Counted from the stretch's first letter, positions 24,621 to 37,229 are shown. The stretch is 64,000 nucleotides of DNA from Silene conica (GCA_029255685.2 CM055314.2:71250815-71314814); one strand, 5' to 3'. Numbers and translations: made by a program. The notes: a model not told the origin generated them from the sequence alone.

Positions 24621-27600
24621 ATGGCTGGTGAAGACCCAATGCCAAGTGCCAAGCTAGCACGTGAATCCTGGCTAAAAGCCTTCATGGACTCCATGAATCA
24701 GTCCACAAGACTGAGGAATGATGGGTCAAACTTCTCTGACTGGGAGGCAGCACTACGGAATGCTGCCATTGCTGACGGAAAGCTCAAGTACTTAACTGAG
24801 CCCATTCCGCCACACCCAGGAACTGGAGCTAGAGCTAACGAAGTTCGCGCTCATAGCGACTTCGTCATGGAAGCGGGTGCGATAAAGAACGTACTCATCT
24901 ATGCAATGGAATCCAATTTGCAAAGACGCTTCATAACCCATGGTGCAAACAATATTTTCACCACGCTCACTAACGAATTCTCAAAGGCTCCGAGAATCGT
25001 TTCTTATGAGCATACCTGTCGCTTCTTTGAGGCGAAACTCCAGAAGGGCCAAGCTGTTAGCCCACATATTCTCAACATGATTGAGAATATCGAGAAACTG
25101 GAGACCCTGAACTGCAAGATCAGTGAGAACATAATCGTTGATCGTATGCTTCATTCGCTTCATGATGGGTTCGCCCTCTTTAGGGCCAACTATTACATGA
25201 ACGACATGAAGAAGACTCCTCATGAGCTCCACTCTCTTCTCGTACAGACCGAGAAGGATCTGAAATTAAGTGGGAGCGTGAAGCAAGATGTTCTCATGAT
25301 CTCCAGTAAGGGTAAGGGTAAGGGTAAAGCTAAAGCTCAGGGCGACCTAACAGTAGGCAAGCCCAAGTTTAAGAAGTCAGGATTTACTAAGAGTGGGCCA
25401 GGTGAGTCAAGCAACTCACAGGGCAAAACAAAGAGCAAGGATACTAGCATGGAATGTCACCATTGCCACAAGACTGAGCATTGGAGGCGCTCATGCCCCG
25501 TGTATCGCGAGGACATTAAGGCAGGCCGCGTTACTCCTGTTGGTATGTCTTCTTCTTCTTTTATTCACATGATTGAGATTAACCACGCAAGTTGCGGAAC
25601 TTGGGTACTTGATACTGGTTGTGGTTCTCATCTATGTAATCATGTGCAGGGCCTCCGAAACCAAGAACCCCTAATCAAGGGTGAGGTGGACCTGCATGTC
25701 GGGAATGGAGCACGTGTTGCTGCAGTCTCGAAGGGAACATACGTGATCCAGCTTCCAAGTGGATTCGAGTTATTTTTATATAACTGTTATTATGTTCCTA
25801 GTTTGTCCAAAAACATTATTTCAGTTTCTGCGCTTGACAAACTCGGCTTTTCATTTGTAATAGAGAATAATAGCTGTATTTTCTCCTTACACAATATGAT
25901 TTATGGCAAGGCAGTTTCCATGAATGGAATTTATGTTTTAGATCAAACTACCGAGATATTACATGTGAATAATAAAAGGTTAAAGGTAGGTGACAAAGAT
26001 CAAACTTACTTATGACATTGTCGTATGGGACACATAAATGAGAAACGCGTAAAACAGCTCATACAGAACGGAGCTATCTCGCCCTTTGATTTCGAATCAT
26101 ATGGCACGTGTGAATCATGTCTCATCGGTAAAATGACTCGTATTTCCTTCAAAGGTGTTGGAATGCGCGCTGCCGACCTATTAGGACTCATACATACGGA
26201 CGTATGTGGCCCTATGTCGATCAACGCACGAGAAGGCTATAGGTATTTCATCACTTTCACGGATGATTTGAGTAGATATGGCTATGTCTACTTGATGAAA
26301 CATAAAAGTGAATCCTTTGACAAGTTCAAAGAATACCAGAATCGGGTACAGAACCAGCTGGGTAGAAAGATTAAAGCACTACGTTCGGATCGTGGTGGTG
26401 AGTATCTTTCACACGAGTTTGATCAACACCTTAAAGACTGTGGCATCGTGCTACAGTTAACTCCACCTGGAACACCACAATTAAATGGTGTGTCCGAACG
26501 GAGAAATCGAACTCTACTCGATATGGTTCGATCCATGATGAGTCACACCGTCGTGCCTGATTCATTGTGGGGCTATGCTCTTTTGTCGGCCGCTCTAATA
26601 CTTAACCGAAGTCCGTCTAAAGCTGTTGACAAGACTCCATACGAATTATGGAAGGGAACGGTCCCTAACTTGTCCTTTATACGGGTTTGGGGTTGCGAGG
26701 CTTATGTCAATTGGAGACACGAGGATAAGCTCGGCCCGCGATCGGTCAAGACATACTTTATAGGTTATCCAAAGGGAACTTTTGGTCATTACTTCTACTC
26801 GCCAACCGAACAACGTGTTTTTGTTGCGGCTAGTGCGACGTTCTTAGAGAAAGAATTTCTCGAGAACAAGTCGAGTAATAGAACCTTCGAGTTATCGGAG
26901 GTTCAAGAACCAACTGCCGAACAACCATTGGAGGAAACAGTTCCTTCAACCGAGGCTGCGGTAGATATTCCAGAGGAACCTAGGAGGTCGGGAAGAGTCT
27001 CTATTCCTCCGGACAGATAGATTGGTATGGTCGAGGAACATGATACAGATGACGTCTTACTCCTAGAGGGTAATGAACCCACAACCTATAAAGGTGCCAT
27101 GACTAGTTCTGACTCAAAGCTATGGCTGGAAGCCATGCAATCCGAGATGGACTCCATGTATGAGAACAACGTGTGGGATCTTGTGGACCTACCTGCAAAG
27201 GTACGTCCCCTTCAATGCAAATGGCTTTACAAGATAAAGCATGCCGTGGAAGGAAAACAAGATATCCAAAAGCCACGACTAGTTGCTAAAGGTTTCACCC
27301 AAGTGCCAGGCTTGCACTACGATGAGATCTTTGCACCCGTAGTCATGCTACGTTCCATTCGGATTATCTTAGCGATAGCCGCATTTCATGACTATGAAAT
27401 ATGGCAAATGGACGTTAAAACCGCCTTCTTAAACGGTTATTTGGACGAAGAGTTGTACATGGTACAACCCGAGGGTTTTATTGATCCAGAACATCCTAAG
27501 AAAGTTTGCAAGCTTAAGCGTTCCATCTATGGACTTAAGCAAGCATCGCGGAGTTGGAATCATCGCTTCGACCAAGTGATAAAAGAGAATGGTTTCATTC

Positions 27601-28634
27601 GATCAGTCGAGGAACCATGTCTCTATATCAAGTCGAGTGGGAGCAAGATTGTCTTCCTAGTACTGTATGTCGATGACATACTCTTGATTGGGAATGACAT
27701 ACCTCTCTTATCTTCGGTTAAAGCATGGTTGAAAAACCATTTCCAGATGAAAGATCTGGGAGAGGCACAAAGAATTTTGGGCATCCGTATCTACAGGGAT
27801 AGATCACGACGGATGTTGTCTCTCAGTTAGGAGTTTTATATAGATAAGATTCTAGAGAGATTCAGCATGACGAACTCCAAGAAGGGGTTCCTTCCTATGA
27901 CTCATGGGCTTCACTTGAGCAAGACTCAAGAAGCTAAGTCATTGGAAGAGAAAGAGCGCATGAGTCGGATTCCTTATGCTTCGGCAATAGGATCGATCAT
28001 GTATGCCATGATATGCACACGTCCAGACGTTGCATATGCATTGAGTATGACAAGTCGATTCCAAGCTCATCCAGGTGAACAACACTGGATGGCCGTGAAA
28101 AACATTCTTAAGTACCTACGGAGGACTAAAGATTGGGGATTGACTTATGGAGGCGACTCAACGCTCTGCGCCACGGGTTACGCAGATGCTAGCTTCCAAA
28201 CGGATCGAGATGACTCGAAATCTCAATCTGGATTCGTTTTTACTCTTAATGGTGCTGCTGTCAGCTGGAAAAGTTCTAAACAGAGTGTTACAGCAGATTC
28301 TACGACTAAGTCCGAGTACTATGCCGCCTCAGAAGCAGCTAAGGAAGCAATATGGATGCGTCAATTCTTACAAGGACTATCAGTAGTGCCTAGTTCGAAT
28401 GACCCAATCACCGTTTATTGTGATAATAAAGGTGCCATCTTCCAAGCTAAGGAGCATAAGTCTAGCAACAAGGCTAGGCATGTACAACGGAAAGCTCATC
28501 TAATCAGAGATTACGTGGAGCAAAAGGAGATTTTCATTGATAAGATCGCTACGGATGACAACATAGCTGATCCTCTCACAAAAGCATTACCACGTGATAA
28601 GCATGAAGGGCACATTCATTCCATGGGAATTTGA
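24621..28634 (+). pseudogene. Copia gag-pol region, broken
   Basis: Rough parts are gag 24.6-25.5 kb with a CCHC-type zinc knuckle near 25.46 kb, protease 25.6-25.9 kb, integrase 26.0-26.9 kb (SDRGGEYLS phrase), reverse transcriptase 27.1-27.8 kb (FAPVVMLRSIR, VDDILLIG) and RNase H 27.9-28.6 kb (CDNKGAI). Order and motifs are those of Ty1/copia. About three small breaks interrupt the reading frame. No extra ORF follows RNase H. The 0.9 kb after it is non-coding. Confidence 0.92.
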
Positions 28635-29514
28635 TGTGTTCCTAAGTTGTAGTACTCTTTTATGAATTCATGTAATAATTCATTTTCTCGTGTACTCTAT
28701 TCAACCTTATTGTTATGATATAAAATGTTTTGTTTCTCATGTGGAATTGTACGCCAATTTTGAACACCACAAAGTGAACTGATTAACATTACATCGTTTT
28801 GGTCCTTGATTACCCACTTGAGCTGATAACTCAGGTAATCATTTTGTGACGTTGGTTGATGGTGGGTTCAACGAGCCATAAGTCACGCGGCTGACTGACC
28901 AATCACAAAGGCGAGTTATACGGATATCTCGTAGGACACCCCGTGACAACGTTATGGAGTCCTAAATGTTTTATAACATTGGGTGCCTGGTCGTGGATAG
29001 GACCTCCATAGTGTTCCTTAGAGTCGAGTCTTTTGACCTTCAACTGTCTCTTGAGATTAAGACAGATTTTGGGTAACTTTGGTTTCTTTCCCACGGTCAC
29101 CGTAACAGGGGCCAAGAGGATTTTTTCTGGGTTATTTCATGCTGGGCGATATTGGCAGGATTCGAGTTGAGGGAAATATCCAAACCCTTATCAGGATTTT
29201 ATCATTTCTCAGGGCCACTCGAGGAGTAGTAACTGAAATGCATGGCCATGCTCGAATACAGATTCGTTTTATCAGTTAAGTTACTCTCTAGTCGGGGAAA
29301 CCACTCTTGATACAGATCGCTTGTGAGATACGACCTTTGCGAATGCGGATTTGCAAATTGTCTTACATTGAGTGGGAGAAATTTTAAAAGGATATGAGAT
29401 TCGGTTATCGCACCTACACTTGTACGGACAAGTGGGAGTTTGTTGGAGCTTGTGTCCTCCACATGTAGTGTGATAACGTCATTGCACATACCCTTGTACG
29501 GACAAGTGGGAGAT

Positions 29515-30516
29515 TGTTGGGGCTTGTGTCCTTGACAATTAAGTACAATGACTTATTAAATCTCTTTAAGGATCACAAGGGCATACTTTTGTATTATTAC
29601 CAGTTGATCCACGTTTATCAATAACGGTTGGCTTGCTAGATAAGTTTGACGTTATTGTCATACGGATGGCGGTGATCAACTGGTCCCTATACGTCACACC
29701 TATAGGACACGTTTGAGAGATGTGAAGGTATGAAAATACAGTCACATTTTGCCGGATATGACTAAACAGTTAGTCAGAGGTATTGACTATTAAATTAGTC
29801 AATAAGATGTTGAGATTATTATTTAATACGGATTAAATAATTTTAGCTAAAACGGATTACATGTTTAATTCGTAAATTAAATATAAACGGTTATATATTT
29901 AATTAAATATTGTATTCGCGTATTAATATAAACAGTTATATTAATTTGGGTAATTATACAATATCGTAATTTTATCAGACCATTATTAATACATCGACTG
30001 CATTAATATCTGATAACATGCATACGATTTATAAACAAAACCCGCGAATAAAGTTTAGCTAAATGGGTCGAATCACAAATTAGAATAAGGTAAGAGTGGA
30101 AAGCCCACTCCTACCCTATTGGAAATTTCGGCCAAAAGAGCTACATAAGGAGGAGGACTCTCCTTATGTCAATGACTCTGGGTTTCACTGTTTAAACAAA
30201 TCTCAAGGAAAAATTAGGGTTTTGAGAGCTTTCTTCTCCCAAAACCTCAGATCTCACGTCTAAAACCTAAATAGCTCTCCCAATATTGCAAGGCAGTTGG
30301 AGAGGATTTCTAGCACACACGGCCACGTCTCATTCTAAGTCTTGGGTGCAAGTTATAGGAGGGAATTTGTGTTAATTCCTGTTCTTAGGCCTTTCGCACA
30401 AGGACTAAAGATTGTACTTCTTTTCTTATCCTTTTTAATCTTATGACTATAAACACAACTGTATTTTTCATTATAATCCTGCAAGTTTAGGGTGAATACA
30501 TGCTTTATTCCCCACA
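29515..30516 (+). repeat. Copia 3' LTR with preceding polypurine tract
   Basis: It is 1002 bp and about 98.9% identical by eye to the 5' LTR. GGACAAGTGGGAGAT just upstream is the polypurine tract. A second tract plus a short copy of the LTR start lies about 75 bp further upstream. Confidence 0.94.
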
Positions 30517-30521
30517 GAAAA

Positions 30522-33500
30522 AACCCGGAATAACCGTCAAGAAAACAATAGTACGAATGCCCCGCAAGTCTCTCTAACATTTGATCAATGAAGGGGATTG
30601 GGAAATGGTCCTTGAGAGTGGCCGCATTCAACATTTCGGTAATCAATACACATCCTCCAACCCGTCACCGGACGAGTCGGTAGGAGAGTCCCATCCTCTT
30701 GTGTAACCAATGTTACACCCCCCTTCTTGGGGACAACATGGACGGGGCTCACCCACCGACTATCCGTGATTTCGTAGATGATGCCGACCTCAAGCAACTT
30801 AAGAACTTCAGTTTTGACAACTTCTCCCATCTTTGGGTTCAACCTCCTTTGACCCTCTACCTTAGGTCTACTTCCTTCCTCCAAGATTATCCTATGAATG
30901 TAAAGATTCGGGCTTAGCCCCTTGATGTCATCAAGGCTATACCCCAATGAGCTCCTATGATCCTTTAAAGTTGAAATGAGTTTGGATTCTTGTTGCTCAT
31001 TGAGGTTGGCGTTGATAATCACCGGGTAAGCCTCTCCCTCCCCAAGAAAGGCATACTTGAGGGAGGGAGGAAGGGTTTTGAGTTGTACCTTTGGAGGGAG
31101 CATCCCCTCCACCTTCTCAACTTCCTCATCTTCTAGCTCAATGTTCTCATCCATTTCTTTGTCTTCACAAGTTGTGATGCCACATAATTGTTCCATGTGA
31201 CTTTCCTTCTCTTCTTCCATCTCTACCATCTCCCTTACCACTTGCTCCACAATGTCCAATGTGAATGCCTCATCATGCTTTGGACCTTTCATCATATTAG
31301 GTAGATTAAACTCAATTTTGTCATCCCCAACTCTAAAGGTGAGCCGCCCATTCTTCACATCTATCAAGACGCCTCCGTTAGCCAAGAAAGGCCTACCAAG
31401 GATGATGGGAGTGTGGCTATCCTCCGGGATATCAAGGACAACAAAATCGGCGGGGATTAAATGTTTACCCACCTTGACGGGTACGTCCTCAAGCACCCCC
31501 AAATGGCGCTTGACGGACCTATACGCCAATTGGAGGGTGATACTTGTGGGAACTAAATCATTCAAACCAATTCTTTTTGCAACTTTCAAAGGGAGCACAC
31601 TTACACTAGCTCCTAAATCACAAAAGGCACGAGAGATTGGAATGCCACCGACTATGCAAGGGATATAGAAGCTCCCCGGGTCACCAAGTTTCTTTGGCTC
31701 CTTTTGGAGGAGAAGTGCACTACACTCCTCCCTCATAGCCATTACCTCTTGGTTACCCAAGGTCCTCTTGCCCGACAAGATTTCTTTTAAAAACTTAGAG
31801 TAGGTCGGCATATTCAAAATCACCTCCGTAAAGGGAAGAGTCACTTCAAGTTTTTCAATCATTTTACAACAGTTTGTGAACTTGAAGTTCTCTTTTCCCT
31901 TCAGGGCCCTTGAAGGATAAGGCAAGCTAGTAGATTGAGGGTTAGATAGTACCTTGGTGGGTGTTGGTTTGCTTGTTACCTTAGTAGTTGGTTGTGCAAC
32001 CAACTCTTCTTGTCTAGCATCCACCTCCTCCAAGATAACTTCTTCATCTTTCTCCTCATAAGGGAGGTCCTCCACATAAAAGTCATCATCCCTTGAAGTG
32101 CTACCATCAACTTCCTTTCCTTTCTCTTTCACAAGCTCCAAAGTAGGCTCCTCTTCACCATAATTGTAGTCTTTGTACGGGTCCTCTAGCTCCGTTCCAC
32201 TTCTCAAGATCACCGCATGTGCTTGGTGATTGTGTGAGACATCTTTGGAACTTTGGCCTTGGGCAAGGAAGCCGCCCGGTGGCCTTTGAGGATTTGCTAG
32301 AGCTTGAGAGGCAACTCGAGCCTCCATTTCCCGTATCTCTCTTTGGTTGACACTCTTCAAATTTGCCATTTCTTGGGTGTGAGTTGCTTGCATGTTCTTG
32401 ACAAGTTTCAACAACTCCCCCACTTGGGAATCACTTGTGTCTTGGTGAGGTGCATTGGTGAGGGGCAAGGGGAACCCATAATCGTTCCTTGCACCCCCAC
32501 CTTGGGAGTTGCCTTTCAGAGCTTGGTTGTTGAAGTTTTGGCCTTGGTTGTTTGATGGAAAGTTTTGGTTGAAATTTGGGTTGTAATTTGGGTTTTTGGG
32601 ATTTTGTGGGTTGTGGTTGTAGTTGTTTTGATTTTTATTGGGGTTGTTTTGGAATGGTGGTTGGTTGAGATTTTGGTTTGGTGGACTGAAGTGTTGGTTG
32701 TTTTGATTGTTGAAGTTTGGGTTGTTGTTGTTGAAATTTGGATTGAAATTTTGTGGGTTTTGGTTGTTCGGGAAATTGGGGTTAAAGTTCGGGTCATTGA
32801 AACTTTGTTGAAAGCCTTGATTGGCTTGATTGGATTGGTTACCTTGGTAGAAATTGTTGTTGTTGAAATTGTTCCTCGGGTTGAAGTTTCCACCCCTCGG
32901 TTGAAAACCAGGTGGATTTTGCACTTGAGGTTGTTGGATTTGATGAGGATTCAACACATTGGTACTTTTGTAACTCATGTAAGGACTCCCTCGAATCCCT
33001 TTATGGTAGTAGTTTGAATTGGGGTTGAAAGTGTTTTGCCCTCTAGGATTATTGAATGCTTGGAAAGCATACAGTTCTTCCTCACTTCCACTTCCCTCAA
33101 TAGAGTTATTTGCACATACTTCGAATGTATGCCCATTTCCTCCACACAAATCACATGAGGCTACATTATTCACTTGGTACATCCCCGGGACATTGCTCTT
33201 TGTCTCTTTGCTTGTGGAGCCCTTAGTCAATTCCTCCAACTTCTTGGTTAACATGTCCAACTTGGCATTGGTTTCCTCGTTCGCCTTTGAGTTGGAAAGG
33301 TGCTCACTAGGGTACTTGCTACTCTTTCTCAAGACATTTCCCCGAGTACCATAATTTTCCTCCGAATCAACGATCTTTTTGATAAGCTCCGTTCCCTCCT
33401 CATGCGGCAAGTGGTCAAAGCTACCCCCCGCCGATGCATTAACCATTTCTTTCGTCCGTGGGAGAAGAGTCTGAAAAAAGGTTTGGGTCGTGTACCAAGT

Positions 33501-33976
33501 GGGTATCCCGTGGTGGGACACTTAGCAAGCAAATCTTGGTATCTATCCCAAGCTTCTCCCAAAGATTCTCCCTCGTCTTGCTGAAATTGATTTATCTCAT
33601 TCCGGAGCATGGCGGTCTTAGAAGACGGGTAGTACTTGGCAAGGAAGGCCGTTGTCAAGTCGTCCCATGTGGTGAAAGTGTTTGGAGCATGCACATTTAA
33701 CCACTTATCCGCCTTGTCGGTTAAGGAATAGGGGAAGAGCATAAGCCTTAAGGTTTCCTCGGGCACTCCCGTTTTCTTTATCATTGCGACTTTACCCTTG
33801 AACTTTCTCAAGTGTCCATGAGCATCTTCGTGAGAAGCCCCACTAAAGGCGTTCTTCTCGATAGAACTCATTTGTGAAGGGTGTATTTCAAAATTTTGAG
33901 GAACAAGAGTGCCAAAGTTGATTGGATTTGTGGTGTCATTGTGATTGGGCCGGTTATGATCACGAAGGGCGGCCAT
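30522..33976 (-). pseudogene. Athila gag, protease and start of reverse transcriptase
   Basis: In element order the region begins with a gag frame (MAALRDHNRPNHND) near 33976, with a retrotransposon gag domain (ADKWLNVHAP, WDDLTTAFLAKYY). An unusually N/Q/F/P-rich stretch (about 32.5-33.0 kb), a protease region with GRPFLANGG (about 31.4 kb) and the reverse transcriptase N-terminal part (RRLNPKMGEVV, SRWVSPVHVVPKKGG; 30.7-30.9 kb) follow. The copia element cuts it on the left. It is broken. Confidence 0.87.
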
Positions 33977-34393
33977 TATATGAATTTGATGGTGATTTGG
34001 AACGTGTGGTGATGGTGGTGGTGATTAATAAAACGGGTTATCAAAATTTTCGGATGTTGGGCTAGGATTGCTTTGATTGGGGCTTGGTGGTTCGGGTGAA
34101 GAGGGGTTGTTATGGCTAGTAGATGCTTGGGAGGCAATCATTACTCTTGCAATGGTCTTCCTCCTTAAGGCCCGAAAAAGCCTCCCCGGTTCGGAAGTTG
34201 ACAACAAATAATTAGAGTCGCCCCTAGGCATAAAACTTAGCACAAAAATTAGTCGTCCTAGTGCTTTTTAGGCACTAGGGTGAGCAATATAGCAACCACT
34301 CTACAATTAACTACCAAATCTTTGATCAAAACAAAACAAGCTCAACTAACTCAAGACTAATACTAAAACTAAACTACACAACTTCTAGCACCA
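33977..34393 (-). other. Athila leader between primer-binding site and gag
   Basis: This is about 0.4 kb of leader. It includes a short frame near 34025-34243 with an N/P/S-rich end and no family resemblance. No repeat array of the LTR type is present here. Confidence 0.5.
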
Positions 34394-34411
34394 TCCCCGG
34401 AAACGGCGCCA
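34394..34411 (-). other. Athila primer-binding site (tRNA-Asp)
   Basis: On the minus strand it reads TGGCGCCGTTTCCGGGGA, close to the complement of the 3' end of plant tRNA-Asp(GUC), with one difference from the sequence I remember. It lies three bases inside the LTR at 34415. A tRNA-Asp primer site is characteristic of Athila and Tat elements. Confidence 0.85.
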
Positions 34412-34414
34412 TTT

Positions 34415-36123
34415 TGATGCGCGAGATTTAAGTCGTCGGTTCTCACGATCAAACACATTTATAAAACCCAAATTAGTAGTATAATAGGGTTGTCGAACAC
34501 GAAGATGGTGGGGAAGTTATATAGTTATGTTCTAATTATAACTCGAGTCGGGGTAATAAGTTTGAGATTGATTAACGACTAAAGAACAACTAAAGCAAAT
34601 AAATTGAGATGAAATTGATGATTAAAGCAACTAGAGTGTCGGGGGTTACTAGGGTAGTCGATGTCAAACATGCAAAGGGTAGGTGGTCTCATCTATGTTA
34701 GGTCTAGGTCCGTCTCGTCTATCGATTTGACTCGCCTAAAAACAAACCATATCCTAGCTCTCGCTACAAACACGGTCAATTTAACATGCACACATACCCA
34801 TGAGAGCCCTAGACTATCGTCTAAGACAAACAACAATAAGAATCATGCCCAACCGTCGTTGAGGCATTTCATCAAACATCTAGCATGCATACAATGAAAA
34901 CCTAACAAAGATGAATTCCAAACCCTAACCCTAACCCTAAACAACAAACATCAACACCAACTACCCAAGTGCACCCCTAACCCTAGCAAAAGGACTACTC
35001 ACTCATGATTAGGGAAAACATGCAAACAATTGATGGGTAAATGATAAACATGATGGATTATGGTAAGACAAGCAAATCAACAAAAGAAACTTAAACAAAT
35101 GTAATAACTAAGTAGGGATTAGGAAGATTATACCAATAACAAAGGAAAAGGAAGTAACTTGGATAACAAGTTGAAGAGTTCTTTCAAATCCTTCAAAATA
35201 CAACCCAATAAATCCTCTAACAATGCCCGAGAAGATTACTAGAGAGAATTACTAAAGAGAGATTAACAAGAATCAGAGGATTAAACTAAGATCTAAGAAT
35301 GATTAAAATATTTTTAGAGAGTTTTTGTGACTAAGTATGAACTAATAAAACAGTAGCAAACCCTAAAATTGCATAAAAAGTAGTGTGTCTTAAAATGATA
35401 CAAGTGCGGGTTTATATAGTGCGCGTAAATCTGAAGAGCGACTCTCAGCCGGTCGACCGGCTGCCGGTCTGGGACCGGCTGAGAGTCCAAATATGGACTT
35501 CTGAAAGTTTTTCTTCTTTTCTTCATTTTGACCTTGATCTTCAGCCGACCGGCCGGCTGCCGGTCGGGCACCGGCTGGGAGGCCTTTCTTGATAATCTGA
35601 TTTTTTCTTCAATATTTGGCATGCACAGGTCCCCTCAGCCGGTGGACCAGCTGCCGGTTGTCCACCGGCTGAGGGCCTTTTCTCAAGGATCTGCCCCAAA
35701 TATGCATTTTTCATCCATCTTCGAAAATGGTTAAGTATGGAATATGCATCCCAGCCGGCTGACCGGCTGCCGGTTGGCCACCGGCTGGGAGCCCTGAGCC
35801 AAGAGGCTGTAACATTCTCACATTTTTGGTCCACGGTCAAGTCAAGATCCCCAGCCGGCCTACCGGCCGCCGGCTGGGAACCGGCTGGGAGGGCCTGGCA
35901 TGCTTCCTTCACAATTCTTTCACATTTCTTCATAATTCGCTCTAAATCCGGCTCGATTTCTCCCGTTTCTTCGCCCCCGCCGTAATACCAACAAAAAGTG
36001 GATCGAATAGGAATATACGAGGCAACGGACGTAAAAACAACCAAGGACACGCAAATCGAGGTCGAATCGTGACCGAAAATAAAGAATATGTAAAGAAAAT
36101 GATGACCAAAATGGAGCTCATCA
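34415..36123 (-). repeat. Athila 5' LTR (right copy)
   Basis: It is 1709 bp with the same ends as the left copy and the same five GC-rich dyad modules, near 35442, 35541, 35635, 35752 and 35851. It carries the matching CCCTAA triplet run near 34921-34940. Confidence 0.95.
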
Positions 36124-36636
36124 TTAGGCCGAATACTTCGTATGTTAAACAATATTATACAAAAATGTGTTATGTCGTCATCTTAAAGTTTCCACCTTCA
36201 GCCATATATTTCCAAATATATACTAAGTGGTCAAAACTATCAATCATTCACGTTGTTGTCGTCAATCTTTAATTCATAGTATTTCATTTCTCCCTATAGT
36301 CTTCTTTTTGCACTGAATCATACCTATAAAAATAGTAACATAATAATTAGTGTGGAGTAACCAACAACATATTGAAATTTGTTTTATGCAATATTATGGC
36401 TATTAACTTAAGTTTTCGCTATAAATAATGAAAGAAAGAGGAATGAGAATCAAATCTTAAAGGTGTAAATATTTTACCTTTGAGTAGCTCAACACCACAA
36501 ATAATCTTGATATTCCTAAATGAGAACAAAACAAACACATACATGATAGTGAAAATGTGATGACGCTTCATAACTCGGTGAAACTTTCATAAAAAAATTA
36601 GTTACTAATTTAAAATCTTAATACATTTAGCTTGAT
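36124..36636. other. Intergenic stretch, nothing recognised
   Basis: This is AT-rich DNA between the Athila element and the TRIM. Frames are short and without family resemblance. No terminal repeats or RNA gene are visible. Confidence 0.45.
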
Positions 36637-37191
36637 TGTAACACCCAAGAGTATGAGAGGAAAGTTGTCCCACATCGGTAGAATGTGAGGCTTTTGATAT
36701 GTTTATAATAGCTTCCACCCACCACTTAATAACAAGGCCTTATGCTTTTGGGCTTAAGTGAGGACAAATAAATGGGCCCAAAGGCATACTTCCCATCTTA
36801 TTGGGGGTGTGTTACGACCGTGGTGGGTCGGGTTGTTACAAATGGTATCAGAGCGACCCTGCGACCGTGTGGAGAGCCTGTGGTCGGGAGTACTCGGGTC
36901 ACACACCTAGCGGGGGAGGATTCTGGCCCTGGTTGCGGTCAAGTTTGGGCACAACGAGGACGTTGTGTTGTTTAAGTGAGGGAGTTTGTAACACCCCAAA
37001 AGTATGAGAGGAAAGTTGTCCCACATCGGTAGAATGTGAGGCTTGTGATATGTTTATAATAGCTTCCACCCACCACTTAATAACAAGGCCTTGTGCTTTT
37101 GGGCTTAAGTGAGGACAAATAAATGGGCCCAAAGGCATACTTCCCATCTTATTGGGGATGTGTTACGACCGTGGTGGGTCGGGTTGTTACA
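36637..37191 (+). mobile_element. TRIM (terminal-repeat retrotransposon in miniature), structurally complete
   Basis: Two LTR-like repeats of 204 and 205 bp (36637-36840 and 36987-37191; TGTAACACCC...GGGTTGTTACA) enclose only 146 bp. A tRNA-Met primer-binding site, TGGTATCAGAGC, lies two bases after the first repeat, and a purine-rich GAGGGAG precedes the second. The 5-base target duplication TTGAT is at 36632-36636 and 37192-37196. There is no coding capacity, so it would depend on another element's proteins. The repeats differ by about four substitutions and one length change (about 2%). The 5S-like segment of Cassandra is not seen. Confidence 0.92.
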
Positions 37192-37229
37192 TTGATGAAA
37201 ATAAAATGATAGGAAATATTAGTAACACA

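Larger units (their letters stand above)
21943..30516 (+). mobile_element. Ty1/copia LTR retrotransposon nested in the Athila reverse transcriptase
   Basis: It has 1002-bp LTRs (TGTTGGGG...CCCCACA) at both ends and a matching 5-base target duplication GAAAA at 21938-21942 and 30517-30521. The primer-binding site matches initiator tRNA-Met. The domain order gag, protease, integrase, reverse transcriptase, RNase H fixes the superfamily. By eye the LTRs differ at about 11 sites (1.1%), suggesting roughly 0.4-0.8 million years. The structure is complete, but the coding region has about three small breaks, so it is probably not self-sufficient. I could not fix the copia lineage. Confidence 0.94.
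10807..36123 (-). mobile_element. Athila-type Ty3/gypsy LTR retrotransposon with two nested insertions
   Basis: Two near-identical 1.71-kb LTRs (TGATG...CATCA) enclose gag-pol, an extra downstream ORF and long spacers. The primer-binding site next to the right-hand LTR matches the 3' end of tRNA-Asp, usual for Athila, and the polypurine tract lies beside the left-hand LTR, so the element runs on the minus strand. A solo LTR and a Ty1/copia element are inserted in it. Without these it would be about 15.3 kb. By eye the LTRs differ at about 11-12 sites in 1.71 kb, giving an age of a few hundred thousand years at usual plant rates. It is broken by the insertions and about three small breaks. The 5-base flanks (AACAT and TTAGG) do not match. 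Confidence 0.92.

Noticed and set aside
32565-33017. V/W/L-rich plus-strand frame and T/K-rich alternate minus-strand frame
   Set aside because: Both are shadows of the N/Q-rich Athila gag segment; the apparent hydrophobicity is an artefact of the complementary strand.
36842-36857. ATGGTATCAGAGC as a possible tRNA piece
   Set aside because: It is a primer-binding site complementary to a tRNA 3' end; no cloverleaf surrounds it. No tRNA gene was found in the window.
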